The notes under the pieces were generated by a model. The model was not told the DNA's origin. It was given only the letters and a program-made list of their open reading frames with translations, and did no database searches. Made by a program: the position numbers and the translations under genes. 5,698 nt of DNA from Myxococcales bacterium (lineage in GTDB: Bacteria; Myxococcota; Bradymonadia; UBA7976; UBA1532), in the NCBI GenBank assembly GCA_020430675.1, contig JAGQJJ010000308.1, forward strand, positions 1-5,698. The letters run 5' to 3'. Below, in pieces: positions 1 to 5,632 of the stretch (positions are counted from its first letter, which is position 1; the number at the start of each line of letters is the position of its first letter).

Positions 1-200
1 TACGCCATCATTTGCCCGACTACGAAAAGGCCGCCGACCTGCTTGAGCGGTTGCAGAGCATGCTCCCGGTTGCGCTCGAAAGCGCCGAGCGCGTACGCGC
101 TCACCATGCCAAAGCGAGCAGTGACCCCTTCGCCAATCCGATGACCGATGTGGACCGACTCGTGTGTCATCTGCACCGGATCGGACCGGGGGGCGCGTGA
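1..200 (+). CDS. 3' end of an unrecognised helical protein, possibly an Mla-operon partner (partial)
   Basis: The reading frame is open from the left edge (first full codon at base 3) to a TGA at 198-200, giving 65 visible C-terminal residues. A TTG at 12 could be read as a start, but the frame is open before it, so the gene most likely begins outside the window. The visible part looks like one long amphipathic helix (about DYEKAADLLERLQSM through the ALESAERVRAHHAK stretch), a short Pro/Asp/Asn linker (SSDPFANPMTD) and a final short helix ending in a Gly-rich tail. It has no signal peptide, ATPase motif or membrane segment that I can see. Its stop overlaps the GTG start of the downstream MlaE-type permease by four bases, so the two are probably co-translated. 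By context it could be the tail of an MCE/MlaD-like substrate-binding protein or another lipid-transport accessory, but I do not recognise the family. Confidence 0.6.
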   Translation, partial: RHHLPDYEKAADLLERLQSMLPVALESAERVRAHHAKASSDPFANPMTDVDRLVCHLHRIGPGGA

Positions 201-970
201 GCGACCCGGTCGGCCTGCGCGGGCTGGTGCTCGATGCCATCGGCCAGGGGCGCGATGCGGTCGAGCTTGGTGGGCGCACGGTGTTTTATGTCTTCCGCGG
301 GCGCTGGGATGCGGCGGCGGTCTGGCAGCAATGCCATGCGGTGGGCAATCGCAGCGTGGTGTTCATCTTGATCACGCTGGCATTCCTCGGGGCCATCATC
401 AATCTGCAGGCTGGCTTTCAGGCCTCGCGCATCATCGGCGACGCTTCGTTGATCGGATCGCAGGTTCTGCCGCTCTTTGTGCGCCAACTCGGGCCGACGC
501 TGGCCGGCATGATGGTGGCGACGCGCGTCGGCACGGGCATCGCGGCCGAGATCGGCAGCATGGTGGTCACCGAGCAGGTCGATGCGCTGCGCATGTGCAA
601 TGCGCCGCCGGCCGATTATCTGGTCAAGCCACGCCTCATCGCCGGGCTGATCATGATGCCGGCGCTGACCTTGTTTGGCATCACCAGCGCGTTTTTTGCC
701 GGCATGGCGGTGGCATGGTCGGTCTTTGGCACCAACCCGGCGACCTATGCCACGTTTGACGTGGTGGTGCCGCTCGATCTGATCGAAGGCATGCTCAAGG
801 CGGTCTGTTACGGCGCGGTCATCCCGATCATCGCGGCGTCGAGCGGCCTGGCGGCGCGGGGCGGCAGCGAGGGCGTGGGCGAAGCGACGACGCGCGCGGT
901 GGTGGCATCGAGCCTGGCGGTGATCGTGATCGACTTCTTCATCGGCGGTGGCATCTTCCTGCTTCGCTGA
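197..970 (+). CDS. mlaE: MlaE-family ABC transporter permease (phospholipid/organic solvent transport)
   Basis: A 257-residue integral inner-membrane protein, the usual length for MlaE permeases. In this family the permease works with an MlaF-type ATPase and an MCE-domain MlaD protein to move phospholipids between the inner and outer membranes. Visible hallmarks: an N-terminal interfacial helix region (residues 1-50), a hydrophobic segment at about 53-72, the family core around residues 111-131 (TGIAAEIGSMVVTEQVDAL), a long hydrophobic stretch at about 147-178, and the C-terminal signature around 217-245 (SGLAARGG..GVGEATTRAVV) leading into a last membrane helix. I chose GTG 197 because it gives a GTGA overlap with the previous stop and a standard N-terminus. 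A GTG at 164 is in frame and would add 11 residues without family character. The ATPase and MCE partners are not in the window and may lie upstream. The gene ends 91 bases before the regulator gene, so it is probably the last gene of its operon. Confidence 0.93.
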   Translation: MSDPVGLRGLVLDAIGQGRDAVELGGRTVFYVFRGRWDAAAVWQQCHAVGNRSVVFILITLAFLGAIINLQAGFQASRIIGDASLIGSQVLPLFVRQLGPTLAGMMVATRVGTGIAAEIGSMVVTEQVDALRMCNAPPADYLVKPRLIAGLIMMPALTLFGITSAFFAGMAVAWSVFGTNPATYATFDVVVPLDLIEGMLKAVCYGAVIPIIAASSGLAARGGSEGVGEATTRAVVASSLAVIVIDFFIGGGIFLLR

Positions 971-973
971 AGC

Positions 974-989
974 ATGCCATCGATGGCAT
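974..989. repeat. Perfect 16-bp palindrome, candidate operator
   Basis: ATGCCATCGATGGCAT reads the same on both strands and begins three bases after the mlaE stop. It has no loop and no following T-run, so it does not look like an intrinsic terminator. Symmetry of this length suits a dimeric regulator. OmpR-family regulators, like the one encoded next, normally bind direct repeats, so a different protein is more likely. It lies 14 bases upstream of a TTGACA box, a position compatible with an activator. The palindrome is certain; its function is inferred. Confidence 0.5.
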
Positions 990-1003
990 CGCACACAGTC
1001 AGG

Positions 1004-1033
1004 TTGACAACGACGCACCGCTCAACTCATACC
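1004..1033 (+). promoter_or_regulatory. Candidate promoter of the two-component operon
   Basis: TTGACA at 1004-1009 is an exact match to the sigma-70 type -35 consensus. At 18-bp spacing, CATACC (1028-1033) matches only three of the six -10 positions. The predicted start near 1040 would leave about a 20-base leader containing the ribosome binding site of the regulator gene. The strong -35 and weak -10 would suit an activator-dependent promoter. In GC-rich DNA even one exact -35 box stands out, but the -10 is weak enough that this remains tentative. Confidence 0.35.
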
Positions 1034-1050
1034 CGATGGCCAAGCGGTTG

Positions 1051-1056
1051 AAGGAG
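1051..1056 (+). promoter_or_regulatory. Ribosome binding site of the response regulator gene
   Basis: AAGGAG lies five bases before the GTG at 1062. It is the best Shine-Dalgarno match before any start in the window, and it fixes the GTG as the start, giving the normal receiver-domain N-terminus (MRVLVVEDY). Most other genes here rely on overlap with the previous stop instead. Confidence 0.75.
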
Positions 1057-1061
1057 CGCCG

Positions 1062-1742
1062 GTGCGCGTGCTGGTCGTCGAAGATTATCGCCCGTTGCGC
1101 GCGTCGCTGGTGCAGTGGCTCGAAGAGGACGGTTATGCCGTCGATGCCACGGGCGATGGGGCCGAGGGGCTCTGGTACGCCGACCGGGCGCCGTCGCCCT
1201 ACGATGTGATCATCCTCGACCGCATGCTGCCCGGCCTTGACGGCCTTGAGGTGTTGCGCCGCCTGCGCGCCGCGGGTTGCGCGGTGCCGGTGCTCATCTT
1301 GACCGCCCGCGACGCGGTCGCCGATCGGGTCGAGGGCCTGGACGCGGGCGCTGATGACTACCTCGTGAAGCCTTTTGCCATGGCCGAGCTGCGTTCGCGG
1401 CTGCGCGCGCTGGTGCGGCGCAGCTACGGCCGCGCCGCGCCGGTCATCGCGGTCGGGCCGCTGCGCATCGATCCGGCGGCGCGGGTCGCGGCCATCGGCG
1501 AGCACGACCTCGCGCTCACCGCCGGCGAGTATCGCCTGCTCGAATATCTGGCCCAGCGGGCCGGCGAAGTGCTCAGCCGGCGAGACATCGCCGAGCATCT
1601 CTACGATGACGAGGCCGAGGTCGCGAGCAATGTGGTCGACGTCTATGTCGGCTACCTGCGCAGGAAGCTGGCCGCCGCGGGGGCGCCGCCGTTGATCCAT
1701 ACCCGCCGCGGCCATGGCTACGTGCTCGGGGTCTTCGAGTGA
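1062..1742 (+). CDS. OmpR/PhoB-family DNA-binding response regulator
   Basis: A 226-residue cytoplasmic transcription regulator, typical family length. The receiver domain (about 1-118) carries all expected residues: the acidic pair Glu7-Asp8, the phospho-acceptor Asp53 in LDRMLPGLDG, Thr81 (ILTAR) and Lys103 (VKPF). A short linker leads to a C-terminal winged-helix domain (about 128-226) with the LTAGEYRLLEYL segment, the recognition helix region SNVVDVYVGYLRRKL (189-203) and the closing RRGHGYVL wing. The style is that of the CusR/QseB/PmrA subgroup, but that does not fix the signal. It starts at a GTG behind a strong AAGGAG and its stop overlaps the kinase start (GTGA, 1739-1742), so the two form a cognate pair. 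Likely targets are its own promoter region and the direct-repeat site before the efflux genes at 3133-3152. No active-site residue is missing. Confidence 0.96.
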   Translation: MRVLVVEDYRPLRASLVQWLEEDGYAVDATGDGAEGLWYADRAPSPYDVIILDRMLPGLDGLEVLRRLRAAGCAVPVLILTARDAVADRVEGLDAGADDYLVKPFAMAELRSRLRALVRRSYGRAAPVIAVGPLRIDPAARVAAIGEHDLALTAGEYRLLEYLAQRAGEVLSRRDIAEHLYDDEAEVASNVVDVYVGYLRRKLAAAGAPPLIHTRRGHGYVLGVFE

Positions 1743-3112
1743 GGTCATTGCGGGCGCGCGTGGCGGCGGTCGCGTTGCTGAGCGCGACCCTGGTCGCCTT
1801 GAGCAGCGGCGCGCTCATCTACACGAACTTTCGCCGCCACCTGTTCGAGCAGCTCGACGCCGAGCTGGGGCAGCAAGCCGATGACATGACCCACCTCATC
1901 CTCTTTGGCGCCCGCGGGCTCGAGTTCGAGTGGGAGGAGTGGTCGGGCCACGGCGCGGCGAGCTTTCAGATCCGCGGCGCGACTGGCATCGAGAAGCGCA
2001 CTGGCGCCTTGGCGGCCGCGGACCTGCGCTGGCCCGAACAGGCCCCGGCGCCGTGGTTTGCCACCCAAGGCGTCGAAGGTGCGCCGCTGCGCATCGTGTT
2101 TCGCGACTTTCGGCCGAATCTGGAGCCGCCGCTGCCGGCGGGACAAGATGTGCCCGACCTGCAGCTCGCGGTCGCCTCGCCGTTGCAGCCCGCCAACGAC
2201 GCACTGGCGCGCATGCGCCGCTGGATCGCGCTCGCGACGCTGGCCAGCCTCGCCGTGGGCGCGTTGCTGATCTGGGTCTTTGTCACCCGCGCGCTGCGCC
2301 CGCTGGCCACCCTGGCTGGCCGGCTGGGCGATCGGGCGCCCGACGCCTTGTCGCCGATCGTGCTCGATCCCGGTGCGCCCAACGAGCTGTTGCCGGTGAT
2401 CGGCGCGCTCAACGGGCTGCTGGCCCGGCTGCAACGCTTCGTGCAACGCGAACAGGCCCTCACCAACGCGGCCGCCCATGAACTGCGCACGCCGCTCGCG
2501 GGTCTGCGCGCCAAGCTTGAGCTTGCGCTCTCGCGGCCGCGCGCGCCCGAGGCGCACCGCGCGCTTGCCGATGAGGCGCTGGCGATCTGTCTTGAGATGC
2601 AGGCGACGGTGCAGACGCTTTTGGATCTGGCTCGCCTCGGCGACGCTGCGGATGTCGTGCTTGAGGCGGTCGTCCTGGGCGAGCTCATCGACGCCGCCTG
2701 GGCGCCGCTGGCCGAGGCGGCGACGCGGCGCGGGCTGACGCTGCAACGCAGCGAAGGGTCGCAAACCATTCGCGTTGATCGCGTCACGTTGCGACTGGTG
2801 ATCGGCAACCTGCTGGCCAATGCGGTGAGCCATTCCGATGAAGGCAGCGCGATCCGCCTCGACGCGGCCGTCGCTGCACATCGCCTGCGGGTGGTGGTCG
2901 CCAATGCCGCCTCGGGCGTCGGCCCCGACGAAGCTGCGCACGCGCTCGAGCCATTCTGGCGCCGCGACGCCGCGCGCACGGCGGATGAAGGGCATGTCGG
3001 CCTGGGCCTCACGCTCTGCCAGCGCGCCTTGCAACGCGCGGGCGGCGCCATCGAAGTCATGGCCGAAGCCGGCGTTTTTGAGGTGCGCGTCGACCTGCCG
3101 GTCGGCGACTGA
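1739..3112 (+). CDS. Membrane sensor histidine kinase (HAMP, HisKA, HATPase_c)
   Basis: A 457-residue inner-membrane kinase, the partner of the regulator just upstream. Layout: transmembrane helix 1 at about 8-28; periplasmic sensor at about 30-160, with a segment near 62-84 (EFEWEEW...AASFQIRGATG) like the N-terminal domain of CusS/TctE/QseC-type kinases; helix 2 at about 162-183; HAMP at about 184-236; DHp domain with phospho-acceptor His247 in AAHELRTPLAG; catalytic domain with N-box Asn357/Asn361 (GNLLANAVSHS), F-box-like EPFWRRD (404-410) and G2 box HVGLGL (419-424). The G1 box is unusual: the expected DxGxG is replaced by NAASGVG (389-395), so the conserved Asp is lacking. Kinases of the CusS type also have Asn here (VxNPG), so activity is probably retained. 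The sensor has no cysteine and only scattered His (34, 52, 71), giving no clear metal site. GTG 1739 gives a four-base overlap with the regulator stop. Confidence 0.95.
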   Translation: MRSLRARVAAVALLSATLVALSSGALIYTNFRRHLFEQLDAELGQQADDMTHLILFGARGLEFEWEEWSGHGAASFQIRGATGIEKRTGALAAADLRWPEQAPAPWFATQGVEGAPLRIVFRDFRPNLEPPLPAGQDVPDLQLAVASPLQPANDALARMRRWIALATLASLAVGALLIWVFVTRALRPLATLAGRLGDRAPDALSPIVLDPGAPNELLPVIGALNGLLARLQRFVQREQALTNAAAHELRTPLAGLRAKLELALSRPRAPEAHRALADEALAICLEMQATVQTLLDLARLGDAADVVLEAVVLGELIDAAWAPLAEAATRRGLTLQRSEGSQTIRVDRVTLRLVIGNLLANAVSHSDEGSAIRLDAAVAAHRLRVVVANAASGVGPDEAAHALEPFWRRDAARTADEGHVGLGLTLCQRALQRAGGAIEVMAEAGVFEVRVDLPVGD

Positions 3113-3132
3113 AGCCCGCTCGGAAGCGCCCG

Positions 3133-3152
3133 CCTCTCATCATCCTCTCATC
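3133..3152 (+). promoter_or_regulatory. Tandem direct repeat, candidate response-regulator binding site before the efflux operon
   Basis: CCTCTCATC occurs at 3133-3141 and again at 3144-3152, identical over nine bases with an 11-bp period, about one helical turn. Direct repeats of this spacing are how OmpR/PhoB-family dimers bind DNA. The E. coli pho box (CTGTCAT repeated at 11 bp) has the same layout and a similar core. It sits in the 62-base spacer between the kinase stop and the outer-membrane-factor gene, about 10 bases upstream of a possible -10 box, where PhoB-type activators replace the -35 element. The repeat is plain in the sequence; binding by the neighbouring regulator is inferred. 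I see no second full copy before the regulator gene. Confidence 0.55.
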
Positions 3153-3162
3153 TTGTGTTTGC

Positions 3163-3168
3163 TACGTT
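3163..3168 (+). promoter_or_regulatory. Possible -10 box of the efflux operon
   Basis: TACGTT matches TATAAT at three positions, including the important first T, second A and last T. It starts 11 bases after the end of the tandem repeat. No good -35 lies at the usual distance, which fits an activator-dependent promoter. Transcription would be expected to begin about six or seven bases downstream, at or next to the GTG start at 3175. The call depends on the repeat being a real activator site. Confidence 0.3.
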
Positions 3169-3174
3169 GCGCCC

Positions 3175-4551
3175 GTGGCAACGCGCACGCGACATCGCCG
3201 CGCCCCCCTCCTTGTCGCGGCCTTGGCGACGGCAGGGTGCGCGTTGCCACGCCCTCCGCCCTTGCCGCCCTTGCCGCCCGCGACCCTCGCCGAACACTGG
3301 CTGCGCGCCCGCGACGTTGAGCACCCGCTGCTGGTGCCGTGCCCGCTTGACCCCACCGACGGCGTGTCGCCGATGGAGGCCGCGCTGCTGGCCGTGGCGG
3401 GCAACCCCGAACTGCAGGCCGCGCGCGCCGAGCTGGACGTCGCCCGCGTCGAGGTGCTGGCGGCCGGCATCCTGCCCAACCCCGAGCTGAGCGCTGGCGT
3501 CGTCGCGCCGCTCTACGGCGACGACACGCTGGCCGGCTTCTCCCTCGGGCTCGGCTGGGAGATCAACGGCGGTCGCGGCGGCGAAGCCCGCACCCGCGCC
3601 CGCCGCGCCGAAGAAGAGTCGATCCGCCTCGACCTGGCGTGGCGCGAGTGGCAGGTGGCCCAGGAGGCGCGCCAACGCACGTTTGACGTGCTCGCAGAGC
3701 AGCAACGCCGCGACTTGCTGCGCGCCTGGGCCGATGCCATTCAAGCCCGCCGCGCGGCGCTCGATGCCTTGCTCGACCGCGGGTTGGTCGACCGCTGGCG
3801 CGTGGTGCAGATGCAGCGCCTGGCCGATGACGTGCGGGTCCGCGCGCTCGAAGCCGAGGACAACTTCGCCAACGGCGAGCGGGCCCTGCGCGCGCTGCTC
3901 GGCGTGGCGGACGAAGCGCCGCTGGCGTTTGTCGCCGACCCCGGGCCGGAGCCCGACGCCGACCAGATCGACGCCGGCGCGCTCTTGGAAGGGCTCGATG
4001 CCCACCGGCTCGACCTGAAAGCGCTCGCCGCGCTGACGCAGGGCGCCGAGGCCGATACCCAGGCCGCGATCGCGCAACGCTTTCCGCCCATCGTGCTCAG
4101 CGTCAGCGGCGGCCGCGACACCGCGGGCCTGTACACCGGCGGTGTCGACGCCACCATCGGCCTGCCCATCGCCGACAGCGGTCGGCTGGGCGTCGAGCGG
4201 CAGTCCGCGGCCCATCGGCGCGCCGTCGGTCGCGCCGAAGCCCAGCGGCGGCTGGCGCGGCTGGCGGTCACGCAGAAGCTCACCGAGGTGCGCGGCCTGC
4301 AAGCGCGGCGGGCGCTGGCCCGCCAGATCGTCGCCGAGCGCGAAGCAGAGCTGGGCCAGGTGCAGACGCAGTTCGACGCTGCGCGCCTGACCGTCGCCGA
4401 TCTGGCCGACGCCGTCGACACGGTCTTTGAAGCGCGGCTCGCTGCGCTGGACCTGGGCCAATCGCTCCAACACGCCTGGCTCGAGCTGGAGATCGCCGCC
4501 GGCCTTCTCCTGACCTATCGCCTCGAAGGGCACGCCGATGACATGCGCTGA
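3175..4551 (+). CDS. TolC/CzcC-type outer-membrane factor of an RND efflux system
   Basis: A 458-residue outer-membrane channel protein, normal length for the OEP (outer membrane efflux protein) superfamily. It starts with a basic n-region (MATRTRHRR), a hydrophobic stretch and a lipobox-like ATAGC with Cys22. The Thr at -3 makes the lipobox weak, but many OMFs of this class are lipoproteins. A proline-rich linker follows (25-35). The first OEP repeat runs at about 68-245, with the typical NPELQAARAELDVARVEVL helix and the LPNPELSAGV strand entry. The second runs at about 270-447, with strand segments near 304-331 (PPIVLSVSGG, VDATIGLPI), long coiled-coil helices and the family ending WLELEIAAGLLL. 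GTG 3175 is the first start in frame and has no Shine-Dalgarno before it. The next gene overlaps its 3' end by 14 bases, so channel and adaptor are made together. The gene order channel-adaptor-pump matches czcCBA-like operons, but the substrate is unknown. Confidence 0.92.
   Translation: MATRTRHRRAPLLVAALATAGCALPRPPPLPPLPPATLAEHWLRARDVEHPLLVPCPLDPTDGVSPMEAALLAVAGNPELQAARAELDVARVEVLAAGILPNPELSAGVVAPLYGDDTLAGFSLGLGWEINGGRGGEARTRARRAEEESIRLDLAWREWQVAQEARQRTFDVLAEQQRRDLLRAWADAIQARRAALDALLDRGLVDRWRVVQMQRLADDVRVRALEAEDNFANGERALRALLGVADEAPLAFVADPGPEPDADQIDAGALLEGLDAHRLDLKALAALTQGAEADTQAAIAQRFPPIVLSVSGGRDTAGLYTGGVDATIGLPIADSGRLGVERQSAAHRRAVGRAEAQRRLARLAVTQKLTEVRGLQARRALARQIVAEREAELGQVQTQFDAARLTVADLADAVDTVFEARLAALDLGQSLQHAWLELEIAAGLLLTYRLEGHADDMR
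4525..4530 (+). promoter_or_regulatory. Ribosome binding site of the adaptor gene
   Basis: GAAGGG lies seven bases before the ATG at 4538, inside the 3' end of the outer-membrane-factor gene. It supports the ATG at 4538, which is also needed to include the lipoprotein signal peptide of the adaptor. Confidence 0.5.
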
Positions 4552-5632
4552 TCGAAGATGGCGCCTTGCGCTGGTGCTCGGGGTCGTCGCCGGCTGCGCC
4601 CGGCCCGAGGCCGACGAAGCGGGCGAAGAAGCCCCGGCGTCGCCGATTCCCTTTGTCTCGGTCGCGCCCGTCGAGGCGGCCGATGCCATCGAACACAAGG
4701 TCTTCTTCGGTCGGATCGAAGCGCGCACCGACACGGCTTTGACGCTGGGGGCGCCCTATGACTGCCGCGTTGTCACCCTCTCGGCGCGGGTGGATGAGGT
4801 CGTCGCGCCCGGCGCCGCGCTCGTGGCGATCGAGCCGGTGCCGCAGGCTCGCCAAGAGCTTGACGCTGCCCGCACCGAGCTGGACGTCGCCCGCGAGCGC
4901 CTCGGCGCGCTGCAAGAGCTGTTCGACAACAAGCTGCTCACCAAAGAGGCGCTGCGCGAGGCGCAGGGCGCCGTCGCCCAGGCGCGCACGCACGTCGCGA
5001 CGCTGCGGCGCACCGGCATCGAGCCGCGCGCGCTCAGCGCCGATCAGCGCGCGCGCGTCACGGAGGTGGCGGTCGAGCCGGGCGGCATCTACACGATGGG
5101 CACGGCCCTGCTGAAGCTGCGACCGACGGGGGATGCCCTCGAAGCCGTCATCGGTCTGACGCCCGCCGACGCCGCGCCGCTCGAAGCCGGCGGAAGTCTG
5201 ACGGTGAGCGCCGTCGATGGCAGCTTCGCTGATCTGCAAGGCAGCGTCCGGCTGGTCGCCGCCCGGGTCGACGCCCAGACGGGGCTGGTGGCGGTTCGGT
5301 TGAGGCTCGCCGCCGGCGGATCGCGCACGCCGCTCGGCGAAGAGATCCCTGCGTTCGAGGGCCAGGCCGTGCGCGCCGTGCTGGCCACCGCGCCGGCGCC
5401 GAGCCTTCTCGTGCCGCACGCCGCGCTGGTGCGCCGCGAGGATCAGCTCGTCGTCTTCCGCGTCGACGCCGAGCGCCAGGTGCACGAGACCCCGGTGACC
5501 GTTCGGTTCGAAGAAGGCGGCCGCGCCGCGCTTGAACCCACCGCAGGCCTGGGCGGCGGCGACAACATCGTCGTCGTGGGCGGCTACCCGCTGGCGGACG
5601 GCATGACCGTCGAGATCGCGCGGGCCCCGTGA
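4538..5632 (+). CDS. RND efflux periplasmic adaptor (membrane fusion) lipoprotein
   Basis: A 364-residue periplasmic adaptor that should bridge the inner-membrane pump and the outer-membrane channel. The signal peptide has basic residues (DRRWR), a hydrophobic core and a good lipobox VAGC with Cys20, so the mature protein is probably lipid-anchored. An acidic linker follows (23-32). The first lipoyl half is at about 70-100 (CRVVTLSARVDEVVAPGAALVAIEP), then an alpha-hairpin at about 102-157 with the tip LQELFDNKLLTKEAL. The second lipoyl half is at about 172-195 (VTEVAVEPGGIYTMGTALLKL), then a beta-barrel at about 200-285 and a membrane-proximal domain at about 290-362 (LVPHAALVRREDQLVVFRV). 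The hairpin tip keeps the Leu128 and Thr135 positions of the RxxxLxxxxxxS channel-docking motif but has Ala124 where Arg is expected. The ATG is inside the previous gene (14-base overlap), preceded by GAAGGG. The stop overlaps the next start by GTGA. The substrate is undetermined. Confidence 0.93.
   Translation: MTCADRRWRLALVLGVVAGCARPEADEAGEEAPASPIPFVSVAPVEAADAIEHKVFFGRIEARTDTALTLGAPYDCRVVTLSARVDEVVAPGAALVAIEPVPQARQELDAARTELDVARERLGALQELFDNKLLTKEALREAQGAVAQARTHVATLRRTGIEPRALSADQRARVTEVAVEPGGIYTMGTALLKLRPTGDALEAVIGLTPADAAPLEAGGSLTVSAVDGSFADLQGSVRLVAARVDAQTGLVAVRLRLAAGGSRTPLGEEIPAFEGQAVRAVLATAPAPSLLVPHAALVRREDQLVVFRVDAERQVHETPVTVRFEEGGRAALEPTAGLGGGDNIVVVGGYPLADGMTVEIARAP

Noticed and set aside
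164..196. In-frame GTG at 164 as the mlaE start
   Set aside because: It would add 11 residues with no resemblance to MlaE N-termini and enlarge the overlap with the upstream gene to 37 bases; GTG 197 gives the compact four-base overlap.
974..989. The palindrome as an intrinsic terminator for the mlaE operon
   Set aside because: There is no loop within the symmetric sequence and no T-run after it (the following bases are CGCACACAGTC), so a rho-independent terminator is not supported.
167..1018. Antisense open frame opposite the MlaE permease
   Set aside because: It is a His/Arg/Asp-rich translation with no domain character, while the opposite strand carries conserved MlaE motifs.
1745..3034. 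Long antisense open frame (429 codons) opposite the histidine kinase
   Set aside because: It is the shadow of a well-supported kinase: low-complexity basic composition, no recognisable domain and no convincing start signal.
3113..3132. A terminator hairpin after the kinase stop
   Set aside because: The GC-rich bases do not form a convincing stem and no T-run follows, so read-through from the kinase gene into the efflux genes remains possible.
3155..3490. Overlapping open frame starting at GTG 3155, just before the channel gene
   Set aside because: It gives an Arg/Pro/Cys-rich peptide that is a frame-shifted reading of the channel gene's signal peptide and first helices.
3148..4734. Long antisense open frame (528 codons) opposite the channel gene
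   Set aside because: High GC keeps the antisense frame free of stops. The protein is Arg/Gly/His/Gln-rich without family motifs, while the + strand frame encodes a clear OEP-family protein with a signal peptide.
4280..5485. Antisense open frame (401 codons) spanning the channel/adaptor junction
   Set aside because: It runs across two well-supported + strand genes and has the Arg/Gly/Ala-rich composition typical of antisense frames in GC-rich coding DNA.
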